A stretch of 61,781 nucleotides of DNA from Bacteroidota bacterium (GCA_017303895.1 JAFLBF010000020.1:1-61781), one strand, 5' to 3'. Counted from the stretch's first letter, positions 52,299 to 60,972 are shown. The notes: generated from the letters alone by a model not told the origin. A program made the numbers and translations.

Positions 52299-53925
52299 AA
52301 AGTTTGCTAAAGGAAAAAACACCGAGGCAAAAGAAACAGGCGTTCAAAATTGCGTGATCTATACAAGGGTAAGTTCCAAAGAGCAAATGGATACGAACCA
52401 AAGTTTAGAGTGGCAGAAAAAATACTGCGATGATTATGCAAGAAAAAACTGCCTTGTTATTAAAGGTTACTTTGGTGGAACATACGAAAGCGCTAAGAGC
52501 GATGAGCGAAAAGAATTTAATCGTATGCTCAAGTTCGTTAGAGCGAGTAAAGAAAAAATCAGCTACATCTTGGTGTATAGTCTAGACCGCTTTAGCAGAA
52601 CAGGAGATAGCGCTATTTATATTGCGAGTGAGTTAAAGAAAGTGGGTATTAATATTATGGCGGTTACTCAGCCCATTGATACAAACTCACATGCAGGCGC
52701 ATTGCAACAAAACATTCAGTTCATCTTTAGTAAATACGATAACGATTTACGCAGACAAAAAACTATTGATGGGATGCGTGAAAAATTATTGAGAGGAGAA
52801 TGGATCGGCAACGCACCCACAGGTTATGAATTTGTAAAAGGTGCGCCAACACAAACCATTATTATCAATGAAAAAGGGGAGTTAATCAAAGAAGCCTTTG
52901 AATACCGTGCTATTGGTATGACGATAGAGCAAATTATTGAGCGATTAAAAGTGCGAGGACTAACAGTTCCCAAACAAACGCTGGCTGAGATTTTCAAGAA
53001 TCCGTTTTACTGCGGTAAGATGTCTCATAATTTACTGAATGGAGAATTAGTAAAAGGCAAGCATCCTGCATTAATCAGCGAAGAATTATTTTTAAAAGCC
53101 AACGAATTAAAAACTACTGCGGGATTTAAGGTCAATAAAGCCAATGATAACCTACCATTGAAAGTGTTTGTAAAAGATGCGGACACAGGTTATACTTATA
53201 CAGGGTATTTAGTAAAAAAGAAAGGGCTTTATTATTATAAGGTAAATAAGATTGGAATTGGGATCAACCGAAGTGTAAAAATTATGCACGATAAGTTCCA
53301 AGAATTCTTAAAGAAATACTCGGTAGAAAACCTCCACTTCGAGCCTTTAAAAGCCCATTTGCACTATGTGTGGGATTTTTGCACAGAAGCGAACACAGGC
53401 GAGAAAAAAGCCCTTTCCTTGCAGATTAATGCGATAGATGAAGAGTACTTTACTTTAAGAAAGAACCACGCCATTGGTAAGGTAGCCTTTGATATTTACC
53501 AAGAATTCTCGGTGCTTTTTGCCAAGCAAAAAGAGGACTTGGTAAAGGCTTACGAAAAGCTCGACCAAAAATTATCGAACCCTAAAGAATTGATTGATTT
53601 TACATCGAGATTAGCCTGCAACCTCCCGTCAGCTTGGGCTTGTGGCGATTACTATCAAAAACAAACGTTTCAAAATACGCTGTTTCCGCAAGGAGTAGTC
53701 TATGACGTGAAAATAGAGCATTATCGAACCGAGAAAATAAATTCGGTCATCGAGCTAACTTCGCAATTATCAAATGATTCAGGGGAAATAAAAAAGCCGG
53801 TCTTATCAAATTTTGAAGATAAGACCGGCCTAGTACCCTACTGGTTGAAATTATCGAACTTTATTGAAGATTTTAGCCGTATTAGAAAGTTAAAGGCTTT
53901 CATGGAGATCAAACAGTTAGCGTAA
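52258..53925 (+). CDS. Large serine recombinase
   Basis: A 555-residue site-specific recombinase. The catalytic resolvase domain (about 30-180) has VIYTRVSSKEQ, in which Ser39 is the likely nucleophile, and VYSLDRFSRTGDSAI with the conserved arginines. A recombinase domain follows (about 185-290) with TVPKQTLAEIFKNPFYCGKM, then a coiled or zinc-ribbon-like C-terminal region. A strong Shine-Dalgarno AAAGGAGG precedes the ATG. The last 30 residues (from residue 526, VPYWLKLSNF) recur as fossils at 20764, 25932 and 54027. It likely integrates the island by recombination at a site overlapping this 3' end. Confidence 0.93.
   Translation: MKEKNSLNNETLLRKFAKGKNTEAKETGVQNCVIYTRVSSKEQMDTNQSLEWQKKYCDDYARKNCLVIKGYFGGTYESAKSDERKEFNRMLKFVRASKEKISYILVYSLDRFSRTGDSAIYIASELKKVGINIMAVTQPIDTNSHAGALQQNIQFIFSKYDNDLRRQKTIDGMREKLLRGEWIGNAPTGYEFVKGAPTQTIIINEKGELIKEAFEYRAIGMTIEQIIERLKVRGLTVPKQTLAEIFKNPFYCGKMSHNLLNGELVKGKHPALISEELFLKANELKTTAGFKVNKANDNLPLKVFVKDADTGYTYTGYLVKKKGLYYYKVNKIGIGINRSVKIMHDKFQEFLKKYSVENLHFEPLKAHLHYVWDFCTEANTGEKKALSLQINAIDEEYFTLRKNHAIGKVAFDIYQEFSVLFAKQKEDLVKAYEKLDQKLSNPKELIDFTSRLACNLPSAWACGDYYQKQTFQNTLFPQGVVYDVKIEHYRTEKINSVIELTSQLSNDSGEIKKPVLSNFEDKTGLVPYWLKLSNFIEDFSRIRKLKAFMEIKQLA
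53796..53829 (+). repeat. Perfect 12-bp inverted repeat inside the recombinase 3' end
   Basis: GCCGGTCTTATC (53796-53807) and GATAAGACCGGC (53818-53829) pair perfectly around a 10-nt loop, within codons for residues 513-525 of the recombinase. It sits immediately before the VPY...SNF tail. In fossil copy A the corresponding place holds the palindromic repeat of the four-helix-bundle unit. Confidence 0.8.
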
Positions 53926-53984
53926 AATTCTACCCTTTTAACCCTAAGTTCTTTATGCCAGTTTTTTGAGACTTGACGTCTTAT

Positions 53985-54000
53985 CCGTCAATATTGACGG
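53985..54000. other. Perfect 16-bp palindrome downstream of the recombinase gene
   Basis: CCGTCAATATTGACGG is fully self-complementary, lies 60 bp after the recombinase stop and is followed by GTTTTAAG. It could be the recombinase terminator or a protein-binding site at the element edge. Confidence 0.55.
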
Positions 54001-54026
54001 GTTTTAAGAAATTAACCAAATTCTAT

Positions 54027-54080
54027 TTACCTAGGAACTGAAAATATTAAACTTTTTAGGTGATTATAAATCGACTAATA
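54027..54080 (+). pseudogene. Degraded recombinase-tail copy D / putative right attachment half-site
   Basis: AAATATTAAACTTTTTAGGTGATT matches AAATATCGAACTTTTTAGATGATT of copy A except at three bases, here quoted only up to 20 bases: AAATATTAAACTTTTTAGGT. In the tail frame it reads KILNFLGDYK, comparable to QISNFLDDFQ of copy A. The 325-bp gap 53926-54250 contains this copy, the 16-bp palindrome, the right half of an attC-like palindrome and the left end of the insertion sequence, and no gene before 54251. Confidence 0.55.
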
Positions 54081-54106
54081 TTCAGAAGAAAGTCCACGAG
54101 GCAATT

Positions 54107-54164
54107 ACAAATATAGCACTAATCTTCAATAGAATTACGTCAGCCCCCATTGCGGCAATACCTT
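54107..54164. repeat. attC-like palindrome 1, right-arm part left of the insertion sequence
   Basis: ACGTCAGCCCCCATTGCGGC followed by AATACC matches the right arm of the palindrome at the window end (ACGTCCGCCCCCATTACGCC, then AAACCG). The arm should continue to a CGTGTTAGC-type end, which is found on the other side of the insertion sequence at 55886. No left arm (GCTAACGG...) is found upstream, so this site is both split and truncated. Confidence 0.6.
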
Positions 54165-55884
54165 GTGCTTGTTGCACAACTAAGATACAAATGTTAGTTA
54201 GAATGCAAAAATTTGGCTTGACAAAACTCGTAGCGTGTTTATATTAAGGTATGCAAGGCAAAAAGCACTATACCGAAAAACTATTTACTAATTTTCAGTT
54301 ATCTGATCGGGTTCCGGAAGATAATTTTTACCGCCGGTTAAAAAATCACCTTGATCTCGATTTCTTAAGAAAGGAAACCGTTCAATACTATGGTACCGAA
54401 GGTCAGAAGAGTGTTGATCCGACCGTTTTCTTTAAACTCATTCTGGTAGGTTATTTTGAAAATCTCAACAGTGATCGCAAGATTATCAATCACGCATCCA
54501 TGCGTTTGGATATTCTTTATTTTATTGGTTACGATATCGATGAAGAATTACCCTGGCACAGTACCATAAGCCGCACACGTGGTTTGTATGGTGAAGAAGT
54601 TTTTAGAAAACTATTTAAAAGCGTGTTATCCATGTGCGTTAAAAAGGGAATGGTTGCGGGCAAGCGTCAGGCTATTGACAGCGCATTTATAAAAGCTAAT
54701 GCCAGTTTGGATAGTGTAGCAGAAAAAGAAGTGATTGAAGATGGTGACGACTATTTAAACGAACTGGACGAGAACGATGAAAATAAAGTAAAAGCAGAAA
54801 AAAAAGCCGAAGTGGAGTACCATCATTCGTGGAAGCAGAAAGCCTACAAAGATCAACCTGGTAAAAGCAGAAGGGATGCCGAGCTGGATGAATTTGGCAA
54901 TACAATTCGTCCACGTTTTCTAAGCAATCACACACATTATAGTACAACAGATCGTGATGCAAGAATCAGCGTAAAGCCAGGTAAACCTCGCCAGTTTAAT
55001 TATACAGCACAAACCAGTGTGGATACTCAAAGCCATGTAATAACCAATATCATGGCGGACTACAGTGATCGAAAAGACAGTACTTCTCTGCCACAAGTTA
55101 TTAAACAAACAAAGGACAATTTAGAAGAAAACAACCTAACGCTCGAAGAAGTAATAGCGGATGCGGGATATAGCAGTGGTAGCGCACTAGCCAATCTTAA
55201 AGAGAATAAAATTACCGGATACATTCCAAACTTTGGTCTTTACAAACCAGAACGAGAGGGATTTATAAAGAACAAAGAGCTTGACCAATACGAGTGTCAG
55301 AGAGGTCACAAAGCAATTCTTCCATTTAAAGGAATAAGAAATAGAAAACATGGAACCGAAAGAATTTATCGAAGCACTGAGCGGGTTTGCGGTCAATGCC
55401 CTTTGAAAGAATCCTGCTGTGGAAAGAGTACAAAGTTTAAGAAAATACTGAATCAACTGATAAGCCATTATATGACGAGATGCATGAGCGGTTGAAAACC
55501 AGGTATGCCAAGCGAATGAAAATACAACGAAGTTCAACAGTGGAACCCGTACTGGGAACACTTATCAACTTCACAGGCATGCGAAGAATTTGGACAAGAG
55601 GTATTAGCAACGCAAACAAGTTTGTATTAGGCGCAGCTATTGCTTACAATCTTAAAAAGTGGTTGAAGTGGCAGGATATAAACAAGTCATTAAAAAAGAA
55701 TGCTTCTAAAGTGGCGAAAACACAAGGAAATGAACAAAATGCAGACCTTTTAAACGCTTTTAATACTCCAAAAAATCGAAAATTAGCCTTTCTGATTTTC
55801 CTTAATTAAAATTTCACAAGGAAGTAAAAAACGAAAAATTTATTTCGATTTTAGAATTTTAAAACAAGGTTGTGCAACGGCCAC
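54165..55884 (+). mobile_element. IS1182-type insertion sequence
   Basis: About 1.7 kb with terminal inverted repeats GTGCTTGTTGCACAAC near 54165-54180 and GTTGTGCAACGGCCAC at 55869-55884. Their complements agree at 13 of 16 positions, with the core GTTGCACAAC perfect. The enclosed transposase is of the IS1182 kind. The element splits an attC-like palindrome. No clear target duplication could be read at the ends, and the outermost two or three bases are uncertain. Confidence 0.8.
54251..55809 (+). pseudogene. IS1182-type transposase, frameshifted
   Basis: The first frame runs 54251-55495 (414 codons) with AIDSAFIKANAS and EEVIADAGYSSGSAL giving two catalytic aspartates and a Cys cluster CGQCPLKESCCG. 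After about 55440 the family sequence continues in the -1 frame: TESTDKPLYDEMHERLKTRY, and STVEPVLGTLINF with the catalytic glutamate, to the stop at 55809. The first frame alone lacks that glutamate and should be inactive. A single lost or gained base near AAGAAAATACTG explains it. Confidence 0.85.
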
Positions 55885-55905
55885 CCGTGTTAGCCGCATG
55901 TGCTA
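55885..55905. repeat. attC-like palindrome 1, terminal part right of the insertion sequence
   Basis: CCGTGTTAGCCGC directly follows the insertion sequence and corresponds to the palindrome end CCGTGTTAGCAGC at 60920-60932. It completes the right arm interrupted at 54164. Confidence 0.5.
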
Positions 55906-55934
55906 CTCACGCCACTAAGATAAAAAGTTTCGGG

Positions 55935-56279
55935 TTACTTGGTTCGCTTCTTAGAAGGTTTGGCTTTGCTATTGAAATCAAGGGCAAGTTTTATCCAATA
56001 GTCAAAATCTTTTTTTGTCTTTATTGCTTCAGGGTGTATGTAGCCATAACCCTTGTAAATTCTGTCTTTCATTTTCATTTCTTCAAAACCATTTTTCTCT
56101 GCCAATTCATTTTGGAAGGCAGGGTCAAAACGAACCATGAGGTTTTCTCCACTGACGGAGACACACATTTTTCCGTTCACCATAAATGTAACTCCACGAA
56201 ACATTTTTTTCTCTTCCACTTTTGGAAGGTCTGCTAATGCCTCACGAATTCTGTCGGCTAATTTTTCGTTGTATGCCAT
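55935..56279 (-). CDS. TfoX/Sxy N-terminal domain protein
   Basis: A 114-residue cytoplasmic protein. RIREALADLPKVEEKKMFRG, FMVNGKMCVSVSGENLMVRF and YGYIHPEAIKTKKDFDYWI are the TfoX N-terminal domain pattern. This group is often annotated as a competence-regulator-like protein but its stand-alone role is unknown. It ends in a basic tail SKAKPSKKRTK. It is the first gene of the cassette between palindromes 1 and 2 and lies 9 bp from the SnoaL-like gene. Confidence 0.88.
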   Translation of the reverse strand: MAYNEKLADRIREALADLPKVEEKKMFRGVTFMVNGKMCVSVSGENLMVRFDPAFQNELAEKNGFEEMKMKDRIYKGYGYIHPEAIKTKKDFDYWIKLALDFNSKAKPSKKRTK

Positions 56280-56288
56280 TTGAAAATT

Positions 56289-56657
56289 TTATTGCGAACT
56301 GCTTTTGTCAAATCCAGCCTTGCGAAGTTCGTAAGTATCGTGAACATGACGAATGAAAACAATTTTATTTTTTTCAACTTTGAAATGTTCTGCAATTCTT
56401 ATTGTTCCCATAGGCAAAGTAAAATCATAAAGCAAAATTGCTTCGTTGTCGTTGCCAAACTTTGCAAGAAGATTTATGTCTGTCGCTGCCGAACCTGTAA
56501 ATTGCACGGCATTCATAAACTCAGCTTTGTTGTTGTAGGAATTAATTGGCATTTCTAATGAAATATTGTCTGAAAGAAGTGCAGATGCCTTTGCGAAATC
56601 TTTACTGCTCCATGCGTTGAAATAGTCAACCGCTGTTGTCAAAGCTTTATTTTCCAT
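56289..56657 (-). CDS. SnoaL-like (NTF2 fold) protein
   Basis: From ATG 56657 (MENKALTTAVDYFNAWSSKD) the protein has 122 residues. It has the NTF2/SnoaL cone pattern, with DYFNAWSSKDFAKASALLSDN at the start and later strands YDFTLPMGTIRIAEHFKVEKNKI. The open frame to 56717 adds an unlikely hydrophobic start that overlaps the AraC gene. It may be an enzyme or ligand-binding protein; no catalytic residues can be assigned. It is co-directional with the TfoX-like and AraC genes. Confidence 0.82.
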   Translation of the reverse strand: MENKALTTAVDYFNAWSSKDFAKASALLSDNISLEMPINSYNNKAEFMNAVQFTGSAATDINLLAKFGNDNEAILLYDFTLPMGTIRIAEHFKVEKNKIVFIRHVHDTYELRKAGFDKSSSQ

Positions 56658-56713
56658 TTTGTTTTTTATTGCAAAGATAATGGTGTTGTAAAAAAGGCAG
56701 TAGTACAAAAAGC

Positions 56714-57580
56714 TCAAACCATAACACTTTTGGCTCGTGCAGCATTGGGTGTAATTCCGAACTCTTTTTTGAAAACTTTTATGAAGTGCGATACATTTTC
56801 AAAACCACAGTCATATGCAATTTCTGAAACTGTTTTGTTGGTTGAATTCAGCAAACCATTTGCATAAATTATTCGCTGTTGATTTATCCAGTGCTTTGGA
56901 GGCGAATGAAATTGTTTTTCAAAATCTCTTTTAAACGAAGCCAAACTTCGCATGGAAAGTTTGGCAAAGTCAGCCACAGTCAATGGTTGCAATAAGTTTG
57001 TTTTTACAATATATTCAATATCTATACTTGCTCCATTGATGCTTGAAGAAAGAAAATCAGCTACATCATTTTTAGCAGATGAATTGGAAAGCAATAAAAA
57101 AAGTTCTTGAAGTTTCAGTTGCAATAATTTTTCCTTCCTGTTGAAATCACATATGAAATAATTTAGATATTGAGAACTAAAATTGTTCAGAAAAGAATTA
57201 CATTTCGCAATCACAAATTGTGTTTCATTTTTCTCTTTTGTGCTTTTGCGATTTTCAAATGCGATTGCTTTTAAGAATTTATCAGGAATAAAAATTACCA
57301 ATGCCTCAAAAAAGCCATTGTCAGGAATGAATTCCGAAATCGTATAGATACCTCGTTTCACAAGGATGAATTCATTGCAGTTAATCGTAACTGTTTTCTT
57401 ACCGAAGTGAAAATATTTTTTCCCTTGCAAGATGAACATCAAAGTGTGTTCAGTTAAAAAGCCAATTTGCTTTCCATCGGTTTTAGAAATCTTGTTATGC
57501 TTTGCATAAGCGATGTTTCCGAACGAGATGAAAGTGTTGTCAGAGTTCTTGCTATTTATTTGAGGAAATTTTAAAAGCAT
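56714..57580 (-). CDS. AraC family transcriptional regulator
   Basis: A 288-residue regulator. The N-terminal ~170 residues form a cupin-like sensor (FLTEHTLMFILQGKKYFHFGKK). The C-terminal helix-turn-helix pair is LTVADFAKLSMRSLASFKRDFEKQF and KTVSEIAYDCGFENVSHFIKVFKKEFGITP, quoted here in two pieces each under the family pattern. It reads into the SnoaL-like and TfoX-like genes and may control them. It is the first gene of that cassette. Confidence 0.9.
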   Translation of the reverse strand: MLLKFPQINSKNSDNTFISFGNIAYAKHNKISKTDGKQIGFLTEHTLMFILQGKKYFHFGKKTVTINCNEFILVKRGIYTISEFIPDNGFFEALVIFIPDKFLKAIAFENRKSTKEKNETQFVIAKCNSFLNNFSSQYLNYFICDFNRKEKLLQLKLQELFLLLSNSSAKNDVADFLSSSINGASIDIEYIVKTNLLQPLTVADFAKLSMRSLASFKRDFEKQFHSPPKHWINQQRIIYANGLLNSTNKTVSEIAYDCGFENVSHFIKVFKKEFGITPNAARAKSVMV

Positions 57581-57634
57581 TTTTCGTTTTGTTTTTCTGT
57601 TCGTTTCAAGTTAGCGGTGTCCCCAAGCATTGCG

Positions 57635-57768
57635 GCTAACGGTTTTGCGCTTGGCGTTCGTGCGGGATTTCAGGGCACCAAACTGTCAACCCAGCACTAA
57701 AGTTGATTTGAAAAACTGAACTTAAAATTAAGCACGTCACCCCGCATGACGCCAAACGCATGTTACTG
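57635..57768. repeat. attC-like palindrome 2
   Basis: The left arm GCTAACGGTTTTGCGCTTGG continues CGTTCGTGCGGG; the right arm CCCGCATGACGCCAAACGCA continues TGTTAC. The arms are imperfectly complementary over about 30 bp around an ~85-bp centre. Directly before it, GTTAGCGGTGTCCCC and GCATTGCGGC look like the end of another such site, as if two were joined. It fills most of the 207-bp gap 57581-57787. Confidence 0.75.
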
Positions 57769-57787
57769 GCTGGTGTTTTTCCTGTCG

Positions 57788-59782
57788 TCATTGTCCGCCC
57801 GTTTTAATTTTCTTAATTAAGTCGTTTGCTTTGTCACTTAACACAGCACTTTCTGTTGTCGTAATTACACAGTCAAATACTCCGAGGTCTTTAAAAATTT
57901 GCTTTTTTTCTTGCCAGTTTTCGTTGTATTGCTCGTCACCTAATAGTCCAAGGTGTTCCCAAAACCAAGTCTTACCGTTATGTCTAATTGTGAAATCAGG
58001 TTCTTTCCAATGGGTTGCGTTGTAGTAAAGTTTTTCTTCATATTGAAATTCAATCCCTGAACGGTAAAGAATGTTTGCAATAATTACTTCTGATTTGGAA
58101 CGAACCCAAATTCCGTTTTCTGTCTTATGTATTTTTCCTAGTAAATGTTTATTTACTCCTAAGTATCTGCCAATCTCTTGGTGTAATGATTGTGAACTGT
58201 CAAAGTTGTCAAGTAAATAAACAAGGTAGTCTAATAGATTATGCTTATATTCTCTTTTTCTTGCTGTCTCTTTGTCTATTTCTTCAATTTGTTCTGCTGT
58301 AAGTTCCGTTTCTGTTGCTTTGATTATTAAGCATTTATCAAGGTTTTTACTTAAAGTTACCTGCTCGTCAACTAATGCTTTGTATGTAATATTGAAAAAT
58401 TCTTTACAAGATAAACCTGCATTCTCTGATTTTGCTAAAACGGGTATTACCATCCCTGTTTTTGAAGAATCAACAATTTCTTTTAATCGAGAATTTGAGT
58501 TTGATTTAAAAACCTTCAAGTTTGTGAACCCTTTTCCGTCAATTGAAATTGCTCCACAATTTAGGAAGTAAGGTAAAGTCGATTGTAGTTCCTCTTCTGA
58601 AAAATATTGTAGCGTTTTTCTTCCTACTTCGTTGTTTGTGGCTTTGGTAAAAAGGTGTTTTACTTCATCTTGGTTTGGAAAAGATTTGTCAATAAAGTGA
58701 GTTTTGCGAACTTGAACATTTTTGTTGGAGTAGAGCATATATGCTATTGCCCCTTTTTGGTCACGCCCCGCTCTTCCGATTTCTTGATAATACTGTTCAA
58801 TGGATTCAGGTAACATAAAATGAATTACAACACGTATGTTCGGAATGTCAATACCCATTCCAAAGGCGTTAGTTGCAAAAACTAGGTTTGTCGAGCCGTC
58901 TCTGTATTCTGATATTATTCTTTGTCGTTCTGAACTGGTCATATCACCGTGAAAAGACAGGGCATTAAACCCCTTCAGAATTGCCACTTCACATAAATCT
59001 TCCACGCCCCCTTTGTGATATTTTCGATACAAGTAAACTAATACCTTTTCGTTTTTGTGGTCTTCAATTATCTCCCAAAGCCTTTCTCGCTTTTCATCTT
59101 CATTTGTTAGCTTTTCAACTTTTAAATCAATATCAAAACGAAGAAGAACATCATCTTTTAAAATCGAATTTTTATCAATTTTAAAATCGTTCGTAATGTC
59201 AATTAGCTCACGAGGGTTAATTGTGGCAGTAAGTCCAAGAACTTTAGGTCGTTGATTTTCAAAAACGGATTCCAAAAATTTTGGTATATGCTTATAGAAT
59301 GGTCTAAAATCAAATCCCCACTGACTGATACAATGCACTTCGTCAATTACAACAAGTTTTATTTTTTCTTTTTGCAATGAAATACAATACTCAAAGAAAC
59401 CATCTGTAGCCATTCTTTCAGGGCTAACAAAAATAAAGTCAGGGTTAGATTCACCTTTTGCGAATGCTTTGAGTTGTTTAATCTGCTCTGAAGCACCCAT
59501 ACCACCGTGAATTGCCAAAACATTACAGCCGGAGGCTGTAAGTTTTTCGGCTTGTTCATCTATTAAGGCGATTAGTGGGGAAACCACAAGACAAGTTCCT
59601 TTTAATGCTTTAGCTGTTACCCAATATATCAAAGATTTTCCGCCACCTGTTGGCATAACTGCCAATGTTGAACCGTTCAAGATAACTTGATTAATTACTT
59701 TTTCTTGAAAAGGTTTTAAAGAAAACTGACTTGCTAAGGCAGGAAATTCCTTTTCAAAAACTTCAACTGCTTTAGTAGTCAT
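57788..59782 (-). CDS. RecQ-like helicase with C-terminal endonuclease-like domain
   Basis: A 664-residue protein. The helicase core has motif I PTGGGKS (44-50), motif II DEVHCISQWGFDFR (DEVH at 147-150, RecQ signature) and motif VI QEIGRAGRDQKG. The zinc-binding cysteines and HRDC domain of RecQ are not seen. The C-terminal ~100 residues, with EFQYEEKLYYNATHWKEPDF, RHNGKTWFWEHLGLLGDEQY and KKQIF, resemble restriction-endonuclease-like folds (DUF559/VSR type) attached to nucleic-acid enzymes. Its start overlaps the stop of the 324-residue gene by 11 bp. The pair is a candidate antiphage defence system; this is inference. Confidence 0.85.
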   Translation of the reverse strand: MTTKAVEVFEKEFPALASQFSLKPFQEKVINQVILNGSTLAVMPTGGGKSLIYWVTAKALKGTCLVVSPLIALIDEQAEKLTASGCNVLAIHGGMGASEQIKQLKAFAKGESNPDFIFVSPERMATDGFFEYCISLQKEKIKLVVIDEVHCISQWGFDFRPFYKHIPKFLESVFENQRPKVLGLTATINPRELIDITNDFKIDKNSILKDDVLLRFDIDLKVEKLTNEDEKRERLWEIIEDHKNEKVLVYLYRKYHKGGVEDLCEVAILKGFNALSFHGDMTSSERQRIISEYRDGSTNLVFATNAFGMGIDIPNIRVVIHFMLPESIEQYYQEIGRAGRDQKGAIAYMLYSNKNVQVRKTHFIDKSFPNQDEVKHLFTKATNNEVGRKTLQYFSEEELQSTLPYFLNCGAISIDGKGFTNLKVFKSNSNSRLKEIVDSSKTGMVIPVLAKSENAGLSCKEFFNITYKALVDEQVTLSKNLDKCLIIKATETELTAEQIEEIDKETARKREYKHNLLDYLVYLLDNFDSSQSLHQEIGRYLGVNKHLLGKIHKTENGIWVRSKSEVIIANILYRSGIEFQYEEKLYYNATHWKEPDFTIRHNGKTWFWEHLGLLGDEQYNENWQEKKQIFKDLGVFDCVITTTESAVLSDKANDLIKKIKTGGQ

Positions 59783-60746
59783 AGTGGTAGTTTTGAGAAT
59801 TTTGTTTTAAAACATTTATTTCTTCTTGGTGACTTCTTGCTACAAATGATAGAAAGCTGTCAACCGCAACAAATCTATATTCTGTTGGCAAACTAATACC
59901 GTGATTCGCATACAATACTTTCAGTTTATTGAAAATACGTAGTGCATAAAAGGCAAAAAGTCCGTAAGGGTAGAAATAATTTTGTTGTGTTGTTCCTTCG
60001 TCAGCGTTTATCATCAAGAATTGAGAATCTTCTTTACAGCCAAATTTCTTTTTACTACTTAAATAATACAATGCCCAAACTGCTTCTCTGCTTCGACTTG
60101 GATACATTTCAGGGAATAGCTTAAATATAAATTCACTTTTTATTCCACCACCAATAACTCCAAAGGCAGTGTAGCCTTCCTCGTCTAAGTCATAATAACC
60201 TAAATCATCACATTTGTCGATTTTTTCAAATTCTTTACCATCATACCATTCATTTTTCCACTCATTTGCCAACTTGATAATGTTAGAAGTTACTTCAAAC
60301 AAATGTCCTGGCTGCGCTGCATTAAAAGCGGCTCTAAACTTGTCAAGTTCCTTTGCTTGTTTGTTTTGAAGTGTTTTTCGGATTATTGGTATTTGATTTT
60401 TGAGAACGGTGTTTTTAAAGGAGTTTACATCGTGTTTGTATTCTTCAAGTGATTCCAAGTCGAGTATATCCAAGTAGGGTTGACGTTCCTTGTTAAAGTC
60501 ATCAATTGACTCCTTGATAAGTCTTTCTAATATTTTTTTTGTGTCTTTGGTCTTGCTTTTTGGTTTTGAAGTTGAACCGAACTTTGCAGCAAGTTTTTCA
60601 GCTTCACTGTCTTGAATGCCGTGTCCACCTTCTGTGTCAATGTAACGCTGAAAATATTCAGGAATGATTTGTTTCATTTCTTCCCAAACTTTGTCAATGT
60701 GGTCTTGCTCGTAGCAAATTTCTTCTATGTCGTTCGGATAATACAT
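59772..60746 (-). CDS. Unknown protein paired with the RecQ-like helicase-nuclease
   Basis: A 324-residue soluble protein without signal peptide or membrane helix. Residues ~70-150 are charged and probably helical (KDTKKILERLIKESIDDF, KNTVLKNQIPIIRKTLQNKQ). The C-terminal half has GYTAFGVIGGGIKSEFIFKL and SREAVWALYYLSSKKKFG. I recognise no domain. The 11-bp overlap with the helicase gene and their joint enclosure between two attC-like palindromes suggest that the two function together. Confidence 0.75.
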   Translation of the reverse strand: MYYPNDIEEICYEQDHIDKVWEEMKQIIPEYFQRYIDTEGGHGIQDSEAEKLAAKFGSTSKPKSKTKDTKKILERLIKESIDDFNKERQPYLDILDLESLEEYKHDVNSFKNTVLKNQIPIIRKTLQNKQAKELDKFRAAFNAAQPGHLFEVTSNIIKLANEWKNEWYDGKEFEKIDKCDDLGYYDLDEEGYTAFGVIGGGIKSEFIFKLFPEMYPSRSREAVWALYYLSSKKKFGCKEDSQFLMINADEGTTQQNYFYPYGLFAFYALRIFNKLKVLYANHGISLPTEYRFVAVDSFLSFVARSHQEEINVLKQNSQNYHYDY

Positions 60747-60796
60747 ATTTCCTTTTTTGTCAGTTGTTTATTGTTTGCACGGTCGTCTTTACACTT

Positions 60797-60932
60797 GCCA
60801 GTAACGGTTTCGGGCTTTGCGTTGGTGGGCTTTTGAAACCGAAAACTGTCTGCCAGCACCAATGTTTATTAATTGCTCAAATGTTTCTATTCGCACTGTC
60901 CGCCCACTAACGCAAAACCCGTGTTAGCAGCA
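60797..60932. repeat. attC-like palindrome 3
   Basis: The left arm is GCCAGTAACGGTTTCGGGCT followed by TTGCGTTGGTGGGC. The right arm is GTCCGCCCACTAACGCAAAA followed by CCCGTGTTAGCAGC. The arms pair imperfectly over about 30 bp and the centre is ~65 bp. Apart from this the 226-bp gap 60747-60972 holds nothing recognisable. Confidence 0.75.
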
Positions 60933-60972
60933 TACCCATTTTCATTTTTTGGATGTTGGAATAGTTGTCGTC

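Noticed and set aside
55430..55495. Programmed -1 frameshift in the IS1182-type transposase
   Set aside because: A -1 slip at AAGAAAATA would restore the frame, but there is no canonical X_XXY_YYZ heptamer there and this family is not known to need one. A simple indel in a decaying copy is more likely.
59772..60746. Known defence partner (for example a Septu, Dpd or Lamassu component) for the RecQ-like gene
   Set aside because: None of the motifs of those proteins is visible in the 324-residue sequence; naming a system would be a guess.
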